A stretch of DNA of 64,000 bases from Silurus meridionalis (GCF_014805685.1 NC_060900.1:9564666-9628665), one strand, 5' to 3'. Positions 26,501-36,957 are shown, counted from the stretch's first letter. The notes: generated from the sequence alone by a model not told the origin. Numbers and translations: made by a program.

Positions 26501-29500
26501 CAGATCATCCTTAGTATTTGCAAACTAGTAAGTGCATTCTCAAAACTACTTTTACAAAAAACACATTGCTTTCTTGCAAAATGCTCACCTTTATTAGTGA
26601 AATTCAACATTCATTTGCACAATTCATCAATTCAAGTCAAATTTACAAAAAAAAAGCTTAATAGAAATTTTAGATGACAGATGAGGACAACTGGTTTAAC
26701 CATTTTGCATTTAATGACATATGCAATGAACTGATGACTAAATGTTTTGGGGGTTTAAACTAGTTAGGTAAAACCAGTATAATATATTTTGATCAGCATG
26801 ACATAAACAACTGATAATGTAGTAAACAGCAGACAATTGTACACAATCGATTAAATGAATGTACCAAAGCATTCGGAATTCGCAACAACGAGAATTGTTT
26901 TTATGATGTGCACAAGTGACTAAATGACGTGGAGGCTGAACAAGGATTTTTAAGAATCTCATTTCTGATCTGAGAAACGCTCCAAAGCAACTGAGAAAAA
27001 CTGTAATAAAAAAAGACACTTTAAATAAACAGCGCTTAGCATGATTTGCCTCTAGAGGCCGCTCTCGTACTGTATAACACAACCCGAAAAAATGGAATTA
27101 ATTTTTGACAATAGTTCCAGCAATCAACTATCGGTGCTGATTAATCGGCAAAACTGTTAAATTGGTCGACCTCTACTCTCTACCAAAATCATTAACACAT
27201 CAACCGATGGAACATCTTTTGAATTAAGATTTGTGTTTAATCTTTCCAGTACAGGAACTTAACGCTCTTCTTGTGACTAATCAATTTTATTACTCCTTAA
27301 ATTTGTCACTTTTCTATTTGATACTTGAGCAAGCTGTATCTAGTGTTACCACAATCCTGTTTTATACACTTTAATGATTGTAAAGATCATATTAATGATG
27401 ATTGTAAAAGTTATTTAATGGCCTTCAAAATGATTAGAGTAATAACTAATGAAACATTTTTCTTTAGGCAAAAGACATCATGGCAGGCTATAAGAAAGGA
27501 ATTTTAGAAAATTCAGCTAAGATGGTGCTGTTTTTTCACATTGTTGAGGAAAGCGTCAAGAGTGGAGAAAAGGTCTTGGTTTTCAGGTACACACACATAT
27601 ACAGACAAATATACAAAAAATAGTGATCCTTTGCTTCATTCCTATGTGTTTCTTTCTTACTCACGTACACGCACAAACTCTCTGCAGTCAGAGTTTATCT
27701 ACGCTTACGGTCATTGAAGAATTCTTGGGCAAAAGAACAATGCCGGACTATAGTGGAAATGGTGTGAAGCAGACCTGGGTCCGCAATGTCAACTACTATA
27801 GTAAGCTTTAATTGTCAATGCAAATTTTTGTTGGTGTGCCTTTTTTTCTTATTATTGATATACCTAATCGCATCATATGGTCCTTTCTATTGCCATCTAC
27901 TGGTCCTCTGTATGTTGAGTCAGATGGATGGATGGATAGATAGATGGAAGAGCTTTACTCATCTCAGATGGAAATTTACATTTTACAACCACACGAGTGT
28001 AAAAGAAAATGAAAATAAAACCTTCCAAAAGTAATTTACATTATAAATGAAAAATAACATGAGAATAAATATATAGATAGCATATAAAGATTTCTTGATT
28101 TTTAAATTAAAATATTTTTAATTGTGAATGTGTGATGTGGTTGTGCAGTAGATAACATAACAGCAGTGTTGACATGTGTGTACTAGAGAATGTATTTGTG
28201 GGAAATTACATAATACTGCAATGTATTATGTAATTTCCCACAAATACATTCTCCCTTTTTTTTTTCAAACCTTTTTTAGGGCTGGATGGAAGCACCTCAG
28301 TTTCAGAGCGAGAAAGACTTATCAATCAGTTTAATGACATGACAAACAACTCTTCTTGGCTTTTTCTTCTGTCCACCAGGTATGATGTACTGTAAACATA
28401 CCCTCACCTCACCACTAGCCTCTTTAGTCCTTAGCTTTTTTCTAATTGTTTTCAGGACATTTTTGATCTATTCTGTGAACCCTGGATAAGCAATAGGAAC
28501 ATTGGAAATTACCTTGATAACTTTTACATAATTCCCTTGATCCTCTTGCATGAGTTTTGAATGACAAGAAGTGGACATTGAGACTTACAGAGCCAAAGCT
28601 TTACACATATCTAATGTTGTATTAAACTGCCACTGCCAATGCAGTGAAAATCACCTTGAATCACACATTCCAATGTATGGGACGCTAGCAGAACCGATAG
28701 CACACATTTCTAGTGGTGGTTATGGTATTATGTTATGTAGAATCCGCACAGATTTGTTTGGGCAGCATAATTAGGCCCAAGAGGAAGAAAATGTTCCTGA
28801 TTGAGTAGCAAGACTCAAAACAAGATACCACGTCATGTCTTTCCACTATGACAAAACAGTTGATGATTCACCAAATTTGATTATATGACTTAGGATAGAA
28901 AGCTTAACTTCAACCACAGGGTCATTGTAGAGACCTTAGGCCACCAACATTGGCTAAGCGGCTCAGAAACTCCATTTCTACCATTTTTTTTATAGCACGT
29001 AACTGGCTTGTGCCAAATAATTCTTTAGCAGATTTGCATGAACAGGAAACTGTCAGAGTGTTGCAAAAGCACAATACCAGCTCCGTACCATACCATCTCA
29101 AGAGAGTGCTCACTTCTCCATTGTACAAACCTGAGAAAAGAATTAGCATAAGAAAGGGTGTTATTTGCTACTGTATGTATAAATACATGCCATTTTCTCT
29201 GTTTGAGAGTTTTTAATTTGTACACCAAGGGGGGCACATTCCCCACTGCTGTGTACTCACTCACACCCAGTCTGTATGGGGAAACATCTGTTCTGCAAAT
29301 TTCTGTCCCAAGAGGATTCCTTCCATTAGAGAATCAATTTGTCTTCAGCAAGCTAAAGATAAATTCTGGGACAGGTTTGGGCAACTTGGTAAATCTGCCG
29401 TAGTCACATTCCAGTGCATTGTATGACCACAGTTCCTTGCGTGGTTGCATGCTCTATTTCACCTGGCCTGTTTCTTGGTGGTACTACATATGAGATAGCT

Positions 29501-32500
29501 TTTCAAGTAAAGCAGCATCCTGATGCCTCTATCTAAAATAAGACCACTTGCATACATCCTAAACTCATGGCGCCATACAGAAACCATCCTGTAAATCTTT
29601 CCATACAATTTAATGAAAAACTTCATGAGAATGCATACATCTAGATGCAGCAGATAAATATTTCAACACAGCAGAAGATAAAATCATCTATTAAAAAAGA
29701 GGAGGATGTTCCCAACTCTGGAGGACAGGTAACCTTCACATATCATATAAATGTTGAAATGTGTTTCACTAGGGCTGGATGTCTTGGTGTAAACCTGATT
29801 GGTGCCAGTCGTGTGGTGGTGTTCGATGCCTCTTGGAATCCATGTCATGATGCTCAAGCTGTTTGTCGTGTCTATCGCTATGGGCAGCGCAAGCCATGCC
29901 ACATCTACAGACTTGTGTCTGATTTCACCTTGGAAAAGAAAATCTATGATAGGCAGATTTCCAAACAGGGAATGTCTGGTAAGATTTTAGAACGAGCATC
30001 AATCAACGACTTACCCAAAAAGGTGGTTGAAGATGGATAAATGAATGAATAATTTGAGAATAATGAGTAATTTGTTTATAAAAAGTGATAAGTGAAGAAG
30101 CTAAGTTCAATATATTTTTGCATGTTTTTGTTCAGGGACTGGTAATTGGACGCTTGTTCCAATCACCAGCCTGTATTTATCAATGTTGTGCCAAAATGTG
30201 CAAATAGGTAATGCAAACTGTACTTAGTCTATTGCTGGCATTGCATATTATTTTATGAATGTGTGCTTAGTTTATGGTCACAATATAGTGACTTGACATG
30301 TGAAAGGGTAAATACATGCAAAATATAAAAAGTGGAATTATTTTATTGTAAAAATGTGGGTTTTGTGGAGTAGTAAATATGTTACCTCATTCTTTAAGGT
30401 GTTCTCTTAATTATGGCATAACCCATTTGTAAATCCTTTTTTCTCTCTTATTCTCTCAGATCGTGTGATAGATGACTTGAATCCTGTTCTGACATTTACA
30501 CACCGGGAGGTGGAGTCTCTGCTGCACTTTGCTGAAGACGAGACTAATCCATTAGACTCCACCCACCTACTCCAACCTCAGGAAGACATGGAGACAGTCC
30601 TCAAGGAAGCCTGTATGAGATATCCCCACCTTATCACCAAGGTAAAATTACCACCACTGCACACACATTTCCATACACATTATTACAAATATGACTCTTT
30701 GAAGAAGTAACACACAGCAGCGTACAAAGATGGAACAGTGTCTCAGAGCACATAAACATAGAAGCTCATTTCACCTTTTGGGGAAAATTTGGTGATGCCA
30801 GTATTTTGTTCTTTCCTTTAGCAACCCTTTCACCATGAGTCCTTAATGATGGACCGACAAGACCTCAAACTCACAGAAGAGGAGAAGCAAGAGGCTAAAA
30901 AGAGCTATGAAAATGAGAAGAGAGCATCAGTGCCCTACACACGTCCATCATATGCACACTATTACCCAGCTAGTGCCCAAAGCCTTACCAACATCCCAGC
31001 CTTCAGCCAGAGAAACTGGTGAGGGTTAATGCATTTCTCTTACTCTTAGTAACAAATTTTATAATTAATATTAATATTTATATTTATAAACCTCTAGTCT
31101 GTGCCAAGCATTACGTTAACAACAATCACAGCATTCCTGTTATTTTGTTTTTGTAAAAGTATACCACAATTTAAGCAGACAATTTCAAGGAGAAATTCAA
31201 GTTAGACAGTATCTATTTATAAATAAAACATAATCTGACCGATTACATTTTTGCTGAGACTGCATTGATATTTGTTTTTAAACTAACATTACTATGCAAC
31301 ATTTATTCATAGCTATCATAAATACATTTTATTACTTGATCACAACCCAACTAGGAGCTAACTAAATTGGTTTGTTTAGATATTCACTCCATTTTAACAC
31401 CGCTATCACCTTATTCCCAAATTAGGCGGCCTCCTTCACAATTGAAGAATAAGCCAGCAGCCAGTATTCAACTGGCAGAGACAACCCGAACACCCATAAT
31501 GCACCAGAATGAAGGCCAAAAGGAAGACCCGAAGAAAATCCAGGATTCTGCCCCCCAAGATTTAAGATTAAGCTCCAAATCTGATCTCAACTTTCCAGTC
31601 ACTTACCTGCAGAAAGCAGGAGTCTTTGTACAGAAGACTGTCACCACCACAGGTGTGCATGTTCACAAATTAAATCAGATATTGTACAATTTCATTTTTT
31701 ATTGTCTTTTACGTGTACAACCTTAATGTTGTTTTTATTATGATAGATAAAGTTCAGTATGATGTTTTGTGAAATCACAATGAGAAATGCCACTTTTTAT
31801 GTTCTCTCTTATGCTCAGATATTGTCATTCCTGGTACAAACGATTTGTCAGACAGACCGACCAAGATAAGTGCAGGTGAAAGCATCCACATCATCAGAGG
31901 AACGAAAGGTAACAACTCCTTACTTTATTCTCTCTCAGCTTTAAGAAAAACGTTTTTCTTTGTGAACATGTGCAGTATGTTATTCTCTTTGTTTTATATA
32001 TTTGACCTACATTATATTAACATATGTCTGTAAATATCTTGTTTTTAGGAACATACATTCGGACGTCAGATGGACGAATCTTTGCCATCCGTGCTGTGAG
32101 AAAATGCAAACAGTGTGAAGAGAAAGGTATCACGTTTTCTTACTTCCTGTCTATAGCTGTACCTCTGTTGCTTTACTTGTATTTTAAAAGACCCTTTGTA
32201 TTAATCTAACATTTTTAATTCCCTCAAAGACTTAACATCTGCACTGGAGAACTCCACCAGTAAGAGCATCAGTGATAGTGCGTCGCCTGATGACACGCCA
32301 AAAATCTTAACTCCCAAAACCATGGCTCGCCCTCTATTCTCAGATACACCAGAAATCCTAAGTGAGCTTCAGCATTATGCCAAAGTGCCACCTCTGCCTT
32401 TGTCAGGAGTGGCCAATACAGAGACAAAAAAGGGAGTTATGATTCTGCCTCAAAACAACACTGCCACACCAGACATAGAGATGCCCTTGGACCTAAGAGG

Positions 32501-33128
32501 CACAAAGCGCAAATCCACCTCACCTTCTACCAATAAATATTGTTCCAAGCAGCAAACTCCAGAACCAAAAGGTTCTGTTCCACTATCTGGACAGAATTAT
32601 CCATTCAAAGGCACTTACAGCATTAATTCCGCTATCAGCCCAGGTGTAAACCATGCCCTTCTGAACTCCGTCAGTTCCATGTGGTCGCCCTACTTCCAAC
32701 CTCAAGTTCCTACAGCTGAGCACCAACTCATGTTCCCAATATCTCCTGATAGCTACAGCGTTAGAGAAAGGGCGTTGCCCAGCTCCTCCCCAACATCCTC
32801 CAGCATCACCTCTAGTACGGCAGCAAGTTCCTCCTCCTCTATTTCAGTTGGTTCATCATGCCTGATGAGTCATCAGGTACCTGGGATGTTGCCACCAACA
32901 TATCTTACACAATTTAGGCAACCACTAAATATGTACTCATCTACTCACAAGCATCAAGGGATTCCAGGGAAGGCAGCGTCTAGTTTCCTGCCTCAATATT
33001 TGTCCTCTAGCTCACAAGGTGGTGCTAATAAGTCTTGTCTTGTTGGAGACAACGGAGCACCAAGATCCGAGGACAGCAGTCATATTTGTGACAGTCATGG
33101 TGATGTAATTGCAATGATGGACCAGTGA
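10585..33128 (+). CDS. rad54l2: rad54l2 / ARIP4, SNF2-family ATPase (5' end missing)
   Basis: The gene encodes a nuclear DNA-dependent ATPase of the SNF2/Rad54-like group (androgen-receptor-interacting protein 4 in mammals), thought to remodel chromatin and modulate transcription. Exons read from splice sites: 10585-10804, 12372-12508, 12662-12784, 14436-14638, 15604-15786, 16921-17054, 19981-20177, 21600-21942, 22054-22231, 25266-25475, 27468-27586, 27688-27800, 28280-28379, 29773-29978, 30460-30641, 30822-31018, 31426-31652, 31819-31908, 32049-32126, 32230-33128. All introns are GT..AG, and the phases join without a break into 1378 codons plus stop. Key motifs are [10 protein letters not shown] (motif I), DEGHRIKN (II), [10 protein letters not shown] (III) and VYRYGQ (VI). 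The first exon listed begins in mid-codon, so at least one upstream exon, with the start codon and probably an acidic N-terminus, is not placed. Human RAD54L2 is about 1467 aa, which suits one missing short exon. Family assignment is near certain; some junctions could shift. Confidence 0.95.
11389..11500 (-). mobile_element. LINE 3'-end fragment in rad54l2 intron
   Basis: TTTATTTAACCTTTATTTTT then AGGAAGGTCCCATTAAGATT and GGAGTCCTGTCCAAG. Read on the minus strand this is the common fish LINE 3' tail (..TTCCT..AATAAAGGTTAAATAAA). No coding part is left. Family level only, from memory of the repeat. Confidence 0.5.
12008..12066. repeat. (TA)n microsatellite
   Basis: About 29 TA units in a rad54l2 intron. 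Confidence 0.95.
12155..12350. repeat. TCTG/TCTA (GATA) tetranucleotide array beside a splice acceptor
   Basis: Seven TCTG units and then about forty TCTA units with a few interruptions. The array ends about 20 bp before the acceptor of the 12372 exon of rad54l2. Confidence 0.95.
12855..13570 (-). mobile_element. decayed Tc1-like element in rad54l2 intron
   Basis: The left side has the typical Tc1-like end region: TTTCAGATCATCAAACTAAT, AAGTGTTTGCCCCCTAAACC, GGGCCACCTTTAGCAGCAAC. Minus-strand translation around 13300-13200 gives a [13 protein letters not shown] first catalytic block and a TVKYG..VMVWGC-like block, with stops. The outer TIR is not clear on either side, and the right end is lost after about 13570. 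Confidence 0.75.
14159..14339. mobile_element. short hAT-like MITE
   Basis: TAGGGCTGCAAC at 14159 and its near complement GTTGCAGCTCTA ending at 14339, with GATAATCAATTAATCAATTA next to the left end; these are the ends of a common vertebrate hAT family. I could not match an 8-bp target duplication, so the element is old or its ends are slightly off. Related left ends may be present near 23895 and 36600. Confidence 0.6.
14697..15383 (+). mobile_element. pogo/Tigger-like element with transposase fragment
   Basis: Ends CCGTATTTTCCGGACTATAA (14697) and, inverted, TTAATAGTCCCGAAATTATGG (to 15383), with TA target sites on both sides. The inside translates to part of a pogo-type DDE domain: [18 protein letters not shown] from 14945 (the first catalytic Asp), then TTGH and [11 protein letters not shown] in shifted frames, then [20 protein letters not shown] at 15097-15156. 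Catalytic residues two and three and the DNA-binding half are missing. At 687 bp it is a deletion derivative lying in a rad54l2 intron. Confidence 0.88.
15604..22231 (+). CDS. rad54l2: rad54l2 exons for the first RecA-like lobe (SNF2_N)
   Basis: Exons 15604-15786, 16921-17054, 19981-20177, 21600-21942 and 22054-22231 encode the N-terminal ATPase lobe. 15604-15786 has the Walker A motif [10 protein letters not shown]. 19981-20177 has [14 protein letters not shown] followed by a basic stretch (GRKKKN). 21600-21942 has the Walker B box DEGH, then motif [13 protein letters not shown] and the conserved [16 protein letters not shown] block. 22054-22231 ends with [15 protein letters not shown] in place of the common DEAH is typical of this subfamily, so it is not a defect. 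Nothing in the core looks broken. Confidence 0.93.
17126..17770. repeat. dispersed repeat with GGTCGACCGAT-type end
   Basis: GGTCGACCGATTTATC at 17126 and, near 17725-17760, the related GGCATCGGCCAGAGAAAAAC. Similar ends occur at 20665-20715, 27120-27175 and 51740-51785. The right end of this copy is degenerate, so the boundary is approximate. Confidence 0.45.
18474..18523. repeat. (TC)n microsatellite
   Basis: About 24 TC units in a rad54l2 intron. Confidence 0.95.
18629..19741. mobile_element. hAT-like element carrying a nested MITE
   Basis: Left end TTAGGATGTGCATCTCC, right end AACATCCCTA, flanked by a perfect 8-bp duplication ACAGACAT (18621-18628 and 19742-19749). The total is 1113 bp, of which 368 bp (18953-19320) are a separate insertion. 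No transposase is seen. The TIR match is short and imperfect, so the target duplication is the main evidence. Confidence 0.75.
18953..19320. mobile_element. Tc1/mariner-type MITE (368 bp)
   Basis: CAGTGCAACCTCTATACTCG at 18953 and, inverted, CGAGTATCGAGGTTCCACTG ending at 19320, flanked by TA on both sides. No coding capacity. Its position inside the hAT-like element makes it the younger insertion. Confidence 0.88.
20274..20641. repeat. 368-bp palindrome in rad54l2 intron
   Basis: The left arm 20274-20450 and right arm 20467-20641 are near-perfect inverted copies around a 16-bp loop: the outer ends read ATGATCATATTTTATTGCCA and its complement, the inner ends CTACTTAACT and AGTTAAGTAG. An A/T run of different length and a few substitutions separate the arms. 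Probably a foldback-type MITE; no target duplication is evident. Confidence 0.88.
20665..20960. repeat. dispersed repeat, also present at 51.3-51.8 kb
   Basis: Blocks shared with 51330-51785 in the opposite orientation: the GTAACACTCT / AGCGTTACTC region, TTTATTGTTTG / CAAACAATAAA, CACTATGAACTA / TAGTTCATAGTGC, and ATTCACCTCTAGA / CTCTAGAGGTGAATC. One end is the GGTTGACCAATAGTAG.. (GGTCGACCGAT-like) motif. Confidence 0.7.
22346..22412. repeat. (TA)n microsatellite
   Basis: About 33 TA units in a rad54l2 intron. Confidence 0.95.
22413..23496. other. rad54l2 intron sequence, mostly unassigned
   Basis: 22640-22870 is the counterpart of the repeat at 9240-9430 (inverted). The remainder is AT-rich with no gene. 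Confidence 0.5.
23497..23534. repeat. (CA)n microsatellite
   Basis: About 19 CA units. Confidence 0.95.
24082..24317 (+). mobile_element. tRNA-derived SINE, + orientation
   Basis: The head TTCCCTGGTGGTCTAGTGGT with TAGGATGCGGCGCTCTCACC is tRNA-Glu-like and contains a pol III A box. A middle part (GGGTTGCACAAGCCAGTGCA on) and a tail with GTGCCAAATCAAACATGCGG and GATCTGCTGTGGCGACTCC follow. The copy is bounded by a 19-bp direct repeat with one mismatch, TTACATAYAAGAATTTATG (24063-24081 and 24318-24336). The B box region is replaced or interrupted in this copy. Confidence 0.92.
24445..24629 (-). mobile_element. tRNA-derived SINE, - orientation
   Basis: Same family as the copy at 24082, inverted: the tRNA-like head is at 24629-24550 (complement of GACCACCAGGGAACCCTT), the B box is intact (GGGTTTGATCCCCGG on the minus strand), and the tail GTGCCAAATCAAACATGCGG lies near 24496. 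The 3' end is shortened. Flanks GCTGTTTTCTCCCT (24432 on) and GCTTTTTTTCTCCCT (24632 on) look like a slightly diverged target duplication. Confidence 0.9.
25266..29978 (+). CDS. rad54l2: rad54l2 exons for the linker and second RecA-like lobe (Helicase_C)
   Basis: Exons 25266-25475, 27468-27586, 27688-27800, 28280-28379 and 29773-29978. The first holds [12 protein letters not shown] and a variable Ser-rich linker. The next three carry [35 protein letters not shown] and [19 protein letters not shown]. The last has motif V ([20 protein letters not shown]) and motif VI ([14 protein letters not shown]), with the arginines expected to contact ATP. Phases match across all joins. The 28280 exon begins 26 bp after a perfect 31-bp stem hairpin in the intron. 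Confidence 0.93.
26470..27003. mobile_element. Tc1/mariner-type non-autonomous element (534 bp)
   Basis: CAGTTTTTCGCAGATGCTTC at 26470 and, inverted, AAGCAACTGAGAAAAACTG ending at 27003. The TIRs extend about 38 bp (both include GAGC.TTTCTCAGATCA) and are flanked by TA. No ORF. A second, left-truncated copy is at 3838-4203. The rad54l2 intron continues on both sides. Confidence 0.88.
28186..28253. repeat. perfect 31-bp inverted repeat with 6-nt loop
   Basis: The left arm 28186-28216 (starting GAGAATGTATTTGTGGGAAA) and right arm 28223-28253 are exact complements; the loop is TGCAAT. It lies 26 bp before the rad54l2 exon at 28280. No target duplication, so a MITE origin is not shown. Confidence 0.95.
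28380..29772. other. rad54l2 intron without recognised content
   Basis: About 1.4 kb of ordinary composition. Several short ORFs overlap on both strands and show no family resemblance. Nothing else is seen. Confidence 0.6.
30460..33128 (+). CDS. rad54l2: rad54l2 C-terminal exons
   Basis: Exons 30460-30641, 30822-31018, 31426-31652, 31819-31908, 32049-32126 and 32230-33128. The conserved blocks [35 protein letters not shown] and [15 protein letters not shown] identify the RAD54L2 tail. The last exon (about 299 residues) is low complexity, rich in Ser/Thr/Pro with a poly-Ser stretch near 32780-32850. It keeps DLRGTKRKS and SVSSMW but ends in DVIAMMDQ, not in the acidic end I recall for mammals (family knowledge, not checked by alignment). 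Stop codon TGA at 33126-33128. Confidence 0.9.
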
Positions 33129-34475
33129 GAGAAGACCCATGTTGCAGAAACCGGAAAAATGTAATTGATTTTGAAAACCAAGAATCTGATTGGACAGGAT
33201 GGGCCATCTGAAAATGGTTTCAGTTTCAGATTGTGGATAGTGTTTGGGATTCTGGCTGCAAATCTGAACAAAGTGAAAACAAATCCATATGCTGAATAAT
33301 TTATTTATGGTGTTTTGTGGGGAAATTGAAACTTTTTCAATCTCACTGACTTTTTTCAAGCTACTATACATGTTGGGGTTAACCAAGACCTGCACTGTTT
33401 GGGAATCTGAGAGGATTCATCTTAAGGAGTTTAGATGTTACCTATTAAGTGGTGGTACAGATAGTAAGTAGTTCAGTAAGAATTCTATGTCATTTATTTG
33501 TGCTGTGAAAATGGCTGTAATTGTTATGACCCAAAGACAGGCTATGAAATATGACAATTAAATAGTCAGAGACAGAGCAGTAAGCAGGGGTGGAAATACT
33601 TCTGTAATTGTCATTCCTTACTATTTTAAGTATTACATTCCCAGGGCAAAATGTATCCAACAGTGTCTAACTTGAGGATGAACAATTTTCTACCTTTGTG
33701 AAATGTTTCCGTATGCTAGATGGAAAAAATACTCCACAGAAGGCATGAACTCCATATCATTTGAAATATCAAATTAGCTAACACAAACTGGTTATATTTA
33801 TACGAGTTATCAAGTTTTCTTTTGTAATGTGAGACTAACATTTATTATTTACTAAGCTAATATGCAAAAGTTTGCTAGGCAAGCAAGTTCAATGTTTTTA
33901 AAATATTTACAGAATATTGTACTTGTGAATAATTAATTAGCAAAACACACAGCATTAGTCATGCATATGACCAGCAACCTTAGAGATTAAATTATGTTTT
34001 AGGTTATTTTCACATGAAAGTGAAAAGTATAACTTGATTTCATCAGTTAAATAAAAAAAAAATGGAACTCCTTTATTATTCACTTGCGCACACTTTTGGC
34101 TGGATGCTTATTGATTAAGCTTTTCACAGATTATTAAACATTTGAACCAGGCCTATATGATTGTTTTAAATATACAATTTTTTGTTCTTTTTCCACCCTT
34201 GTCTGTGAGGAATTGAAAGCGTGATAAGGCATGAGATGTGTCTATAGTCATGACTAAACGGCCATTACAATTAAAATGCAGTGCTCTTAAACATACGCAT
34301 AAGAATGTATCCTTTCATCTGCCTTTGTCGCAGTTTTGCACAGGCCTTAGATGTGAATGTAGTGGTGAGGGTGAATGGTTCAGGAGCATGTGTGCTCCAA
34401 ATTTCAGCCTGTATTCTTGCTTAAGTTTGAACATGCTAACGCTGATTAGGTTAATAAAGAAATTTCAAAAATAAA
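33129..34475 (+). other. rad54l2: rad54l2 3' UTR (probable extent)
   Basis: AT-rich sequence with no ORF of note follows the stop. An AATAAA lies at 34453-34458, and another further on at 35352-35357, so the transcript may end near 34475 or near 35370. The choice needs transcript data. A stretch around 33580-33660 resembles a dispersed repeat but is too short to assign. Confidence 0.5.
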
Positions 34476-35683
34476 AATAAAAAGTTTTGCATTGCCTGTC
34501 TGCTCGAGCATAATTTATTTTTTGGTAAATGTCACAAAAAGCTAACAAAATTGGGTTTTCTTTAATAAATTGAAATTATATGATTTCTTATGTTTTTTTC
34601 TGAGATTTTTGCTGTAGTTAAATTTTAGTGGCCTAACTTTCACACCAAATAAGAATACTGCAAATGTGGTAAAGTATAATGTGTTACACCAGCTTACCTC
34701 ATTTTTGTAATTGTATGTGATTTTTCTTGAGTTAACAATCTACATCATGCTTCTGCTTACCTGTTTCCAATGCTCCTCCCTTTCACATTCCTTTTGCATT
34801 AACCTAATTAGAAAACGGTTTAAGAAATTGTATCCTACTTTGTGACACGCGTTCTTTCATTGTGTTTCTTTTGATTAAGACATTTGATGTCATTCTTTTT
34901 ATTTGTGTTAATTTTTACATTTACATGTTACTACTTCAGAGATTTATAAAAGTAATTTATTATATTCATACAAATTTATTCATTAATTCTTTTTTATATC
35001 AGCAGTTTCTCGCTACACACAAATAAGTCTAGAGGTGAGTGTGTGTGTGTGTAAAAGTGTTTGTACTTGACTGAAGCATGTGAAATTTACTGCCTGTGAA
35101 TCCAAGGTTTGTTATGATTGGTGTAGCTTAAATTAATGCTATCACTGTAAAACCTTTTTCGTATGTCCCAGTGTTCCACGTCCTTTGCTTACTACTTTTG
35201 ACTTATGGTAATTATTGAATGAGTTCCATGTAGGGTTGATGTTGTTTATTAAGGAAAAAAACACTGGTTGTATGTATAGCTCAATGATCACACTCAAATG
35301 ATATCAAACTGAAACTGTTCAATGTGTTCTGTGTAGTTTTTTAGGATTGTAAATAAAAAAATTATTATGCTTTAAGTATGGTACTGTATGATTGTGTATT
35401 ATTGCAAAGCAGTTGTACTATTAATAGTTTATAAATACAGAAGTGCCTATGTTAAGTATTTTAGTATATTGATTGTGTTGCTTAAGTTGTATGTAAAAGC
35501 TTACAAATTCAATGAATGCTAGAAAAGCAAAAAAAAAAAAAAAGAATGAGGTTTATTGTATTATGTAAAACATAACAAGAGACCTTACAGATTGAGAAAT
35601 TACAAAATAATTTAATAATAAGTGATTCATAATTGGCACTTGTTTTATATGTTATATATACAGTATGTAGGGTTAGGGTTAGG

Positions 35684-35733
<50 letters not shown>

Positions 35734-36620
35734 TATATATATATATATAAATTGTTATTCAAATATCAAATGAAAATTATTTCTAAATATTGAATATATA
35801 TTTCGATATATGGAAATACTTAAAAAATTTCCAAAATAGAACCAACTGAAAATTTGCCAGTGTAAGGACATTTGAGTTAATGTCCCAATGCTCCCGAATG
35901 TATTCATCATCTCTTATATTTGCAGATTATATTCAGGCCTGTGTGGCAAGTTCAATAACATTTGTAGCAATATATTCATTTAGCCATCTATGCTCTCTAA
36001 TCAAACCTAAAAATCATTTCAATAGGAAGAATGTAGTGAAACATTGGTACAACAAACAATTTTTTTATTTGTAAATGGCGAATTAAGTGCTCAAAATAGG
36101 GACATTGAACATATTAAACTACCAGCACTTTCCTGATGCAGGATATTTAAAGAAAACATTTAACCAATACAAAATACAAAGTTTGGGTTCTTGCCACCAA
36201 AAAGTAAACAACTATTAAAACCATAACAATTGTCCAGTTATGAAACATTTTTGTGAAAATGCAGCTAGAGATTTTTGTACATTTTATTTCTAAGAAGTCT
36301 TCAATAGTGTTTCTGCTCTCTTATTTGTATTACTATTCCTACTTCTAATATAACAGTTAACAAACTTGAAGCTTGATTAATTTGAAATTGAAATTGACAC
36401 AAAAATCATAACCAATTTTTTCAAACCACTTTTTTGTCAGGTTAGCAATGTTTGACCAAATGGAGCAAATCTGGATAGAACTAAACAATGTCAGGTGGTA
36501 AATCACATAATTCACTTTAGCCAAAATATACCTTTAAATAGAACATATTTTTCTAAAAATCAAAAGTAAATGCAAATCTGTAAAATATAATATAACAATT
36601 ATTTTAATAATCGATTAATT
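34476..36620. other. intergenic spacer after rad54l2
   Basis: AT-rich, no gene. It holds a CA microsatellite at 35686-35731 preceded by a short GGGTTA run (35669-35684), and a distal AATAAA at 35352 that may belong to rad54l2. Confidence 0.6.
35686..35731. repeat. (CA)n microsatellite
   Basis: About 23 CA units. Confidence 0.95.
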
Positions 36621-36818
36621 GGACGATTATATATATTTTTGGACGCTTCAATTAGGGGTCGCCACAGCGGATCATCTGTGTCCACACTACCCTGTCCTCT
36701 ACGTCTGCCTCTTTCAAATGGACTACCTGCATGTCTTTCCTCCCCACATCCATAAACCGTCTCTTTGGCCTTCCACCTGCCTGGCACCTCCATCCTTAGC
36801 ATGCTTCTACCTATATAA

Positions 36819-36868
36819 GATAAGACATACCTTTATTTGTCCCACAGTGGAAATAATTCTCAAATATA
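36819..36868 (-). mobile_element. short LINE 3'-tail insertion
   Basis: AGATAAGACATACCTTTATT and TGTCCCACAGTGGAAATAAT read, on the minus strand, as a LINE 3' end with TTTGTCCCAC complement and a TCTTAT tail. TATATA on both sides (36813-36818 and about 36869-36874) looks like the target duplication, and the RTE codons YIG run across the join. Confidence 0.7.
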
Positions 36869-36957
36869 TACCCCGTGTCCCTACTTTGCACATGTCCAAA
36901 CCATCTCAATCTAGCCTCCCTTACCTTGTCTCCAAAATGTCCTACATACGCTGTTCC

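Noticed and set aside
35669..35684. Telomere-like GGGTTA run (also near 20735)
   Set aside because: Only two to three units; common in fish sequence and not an interstitial telomere.
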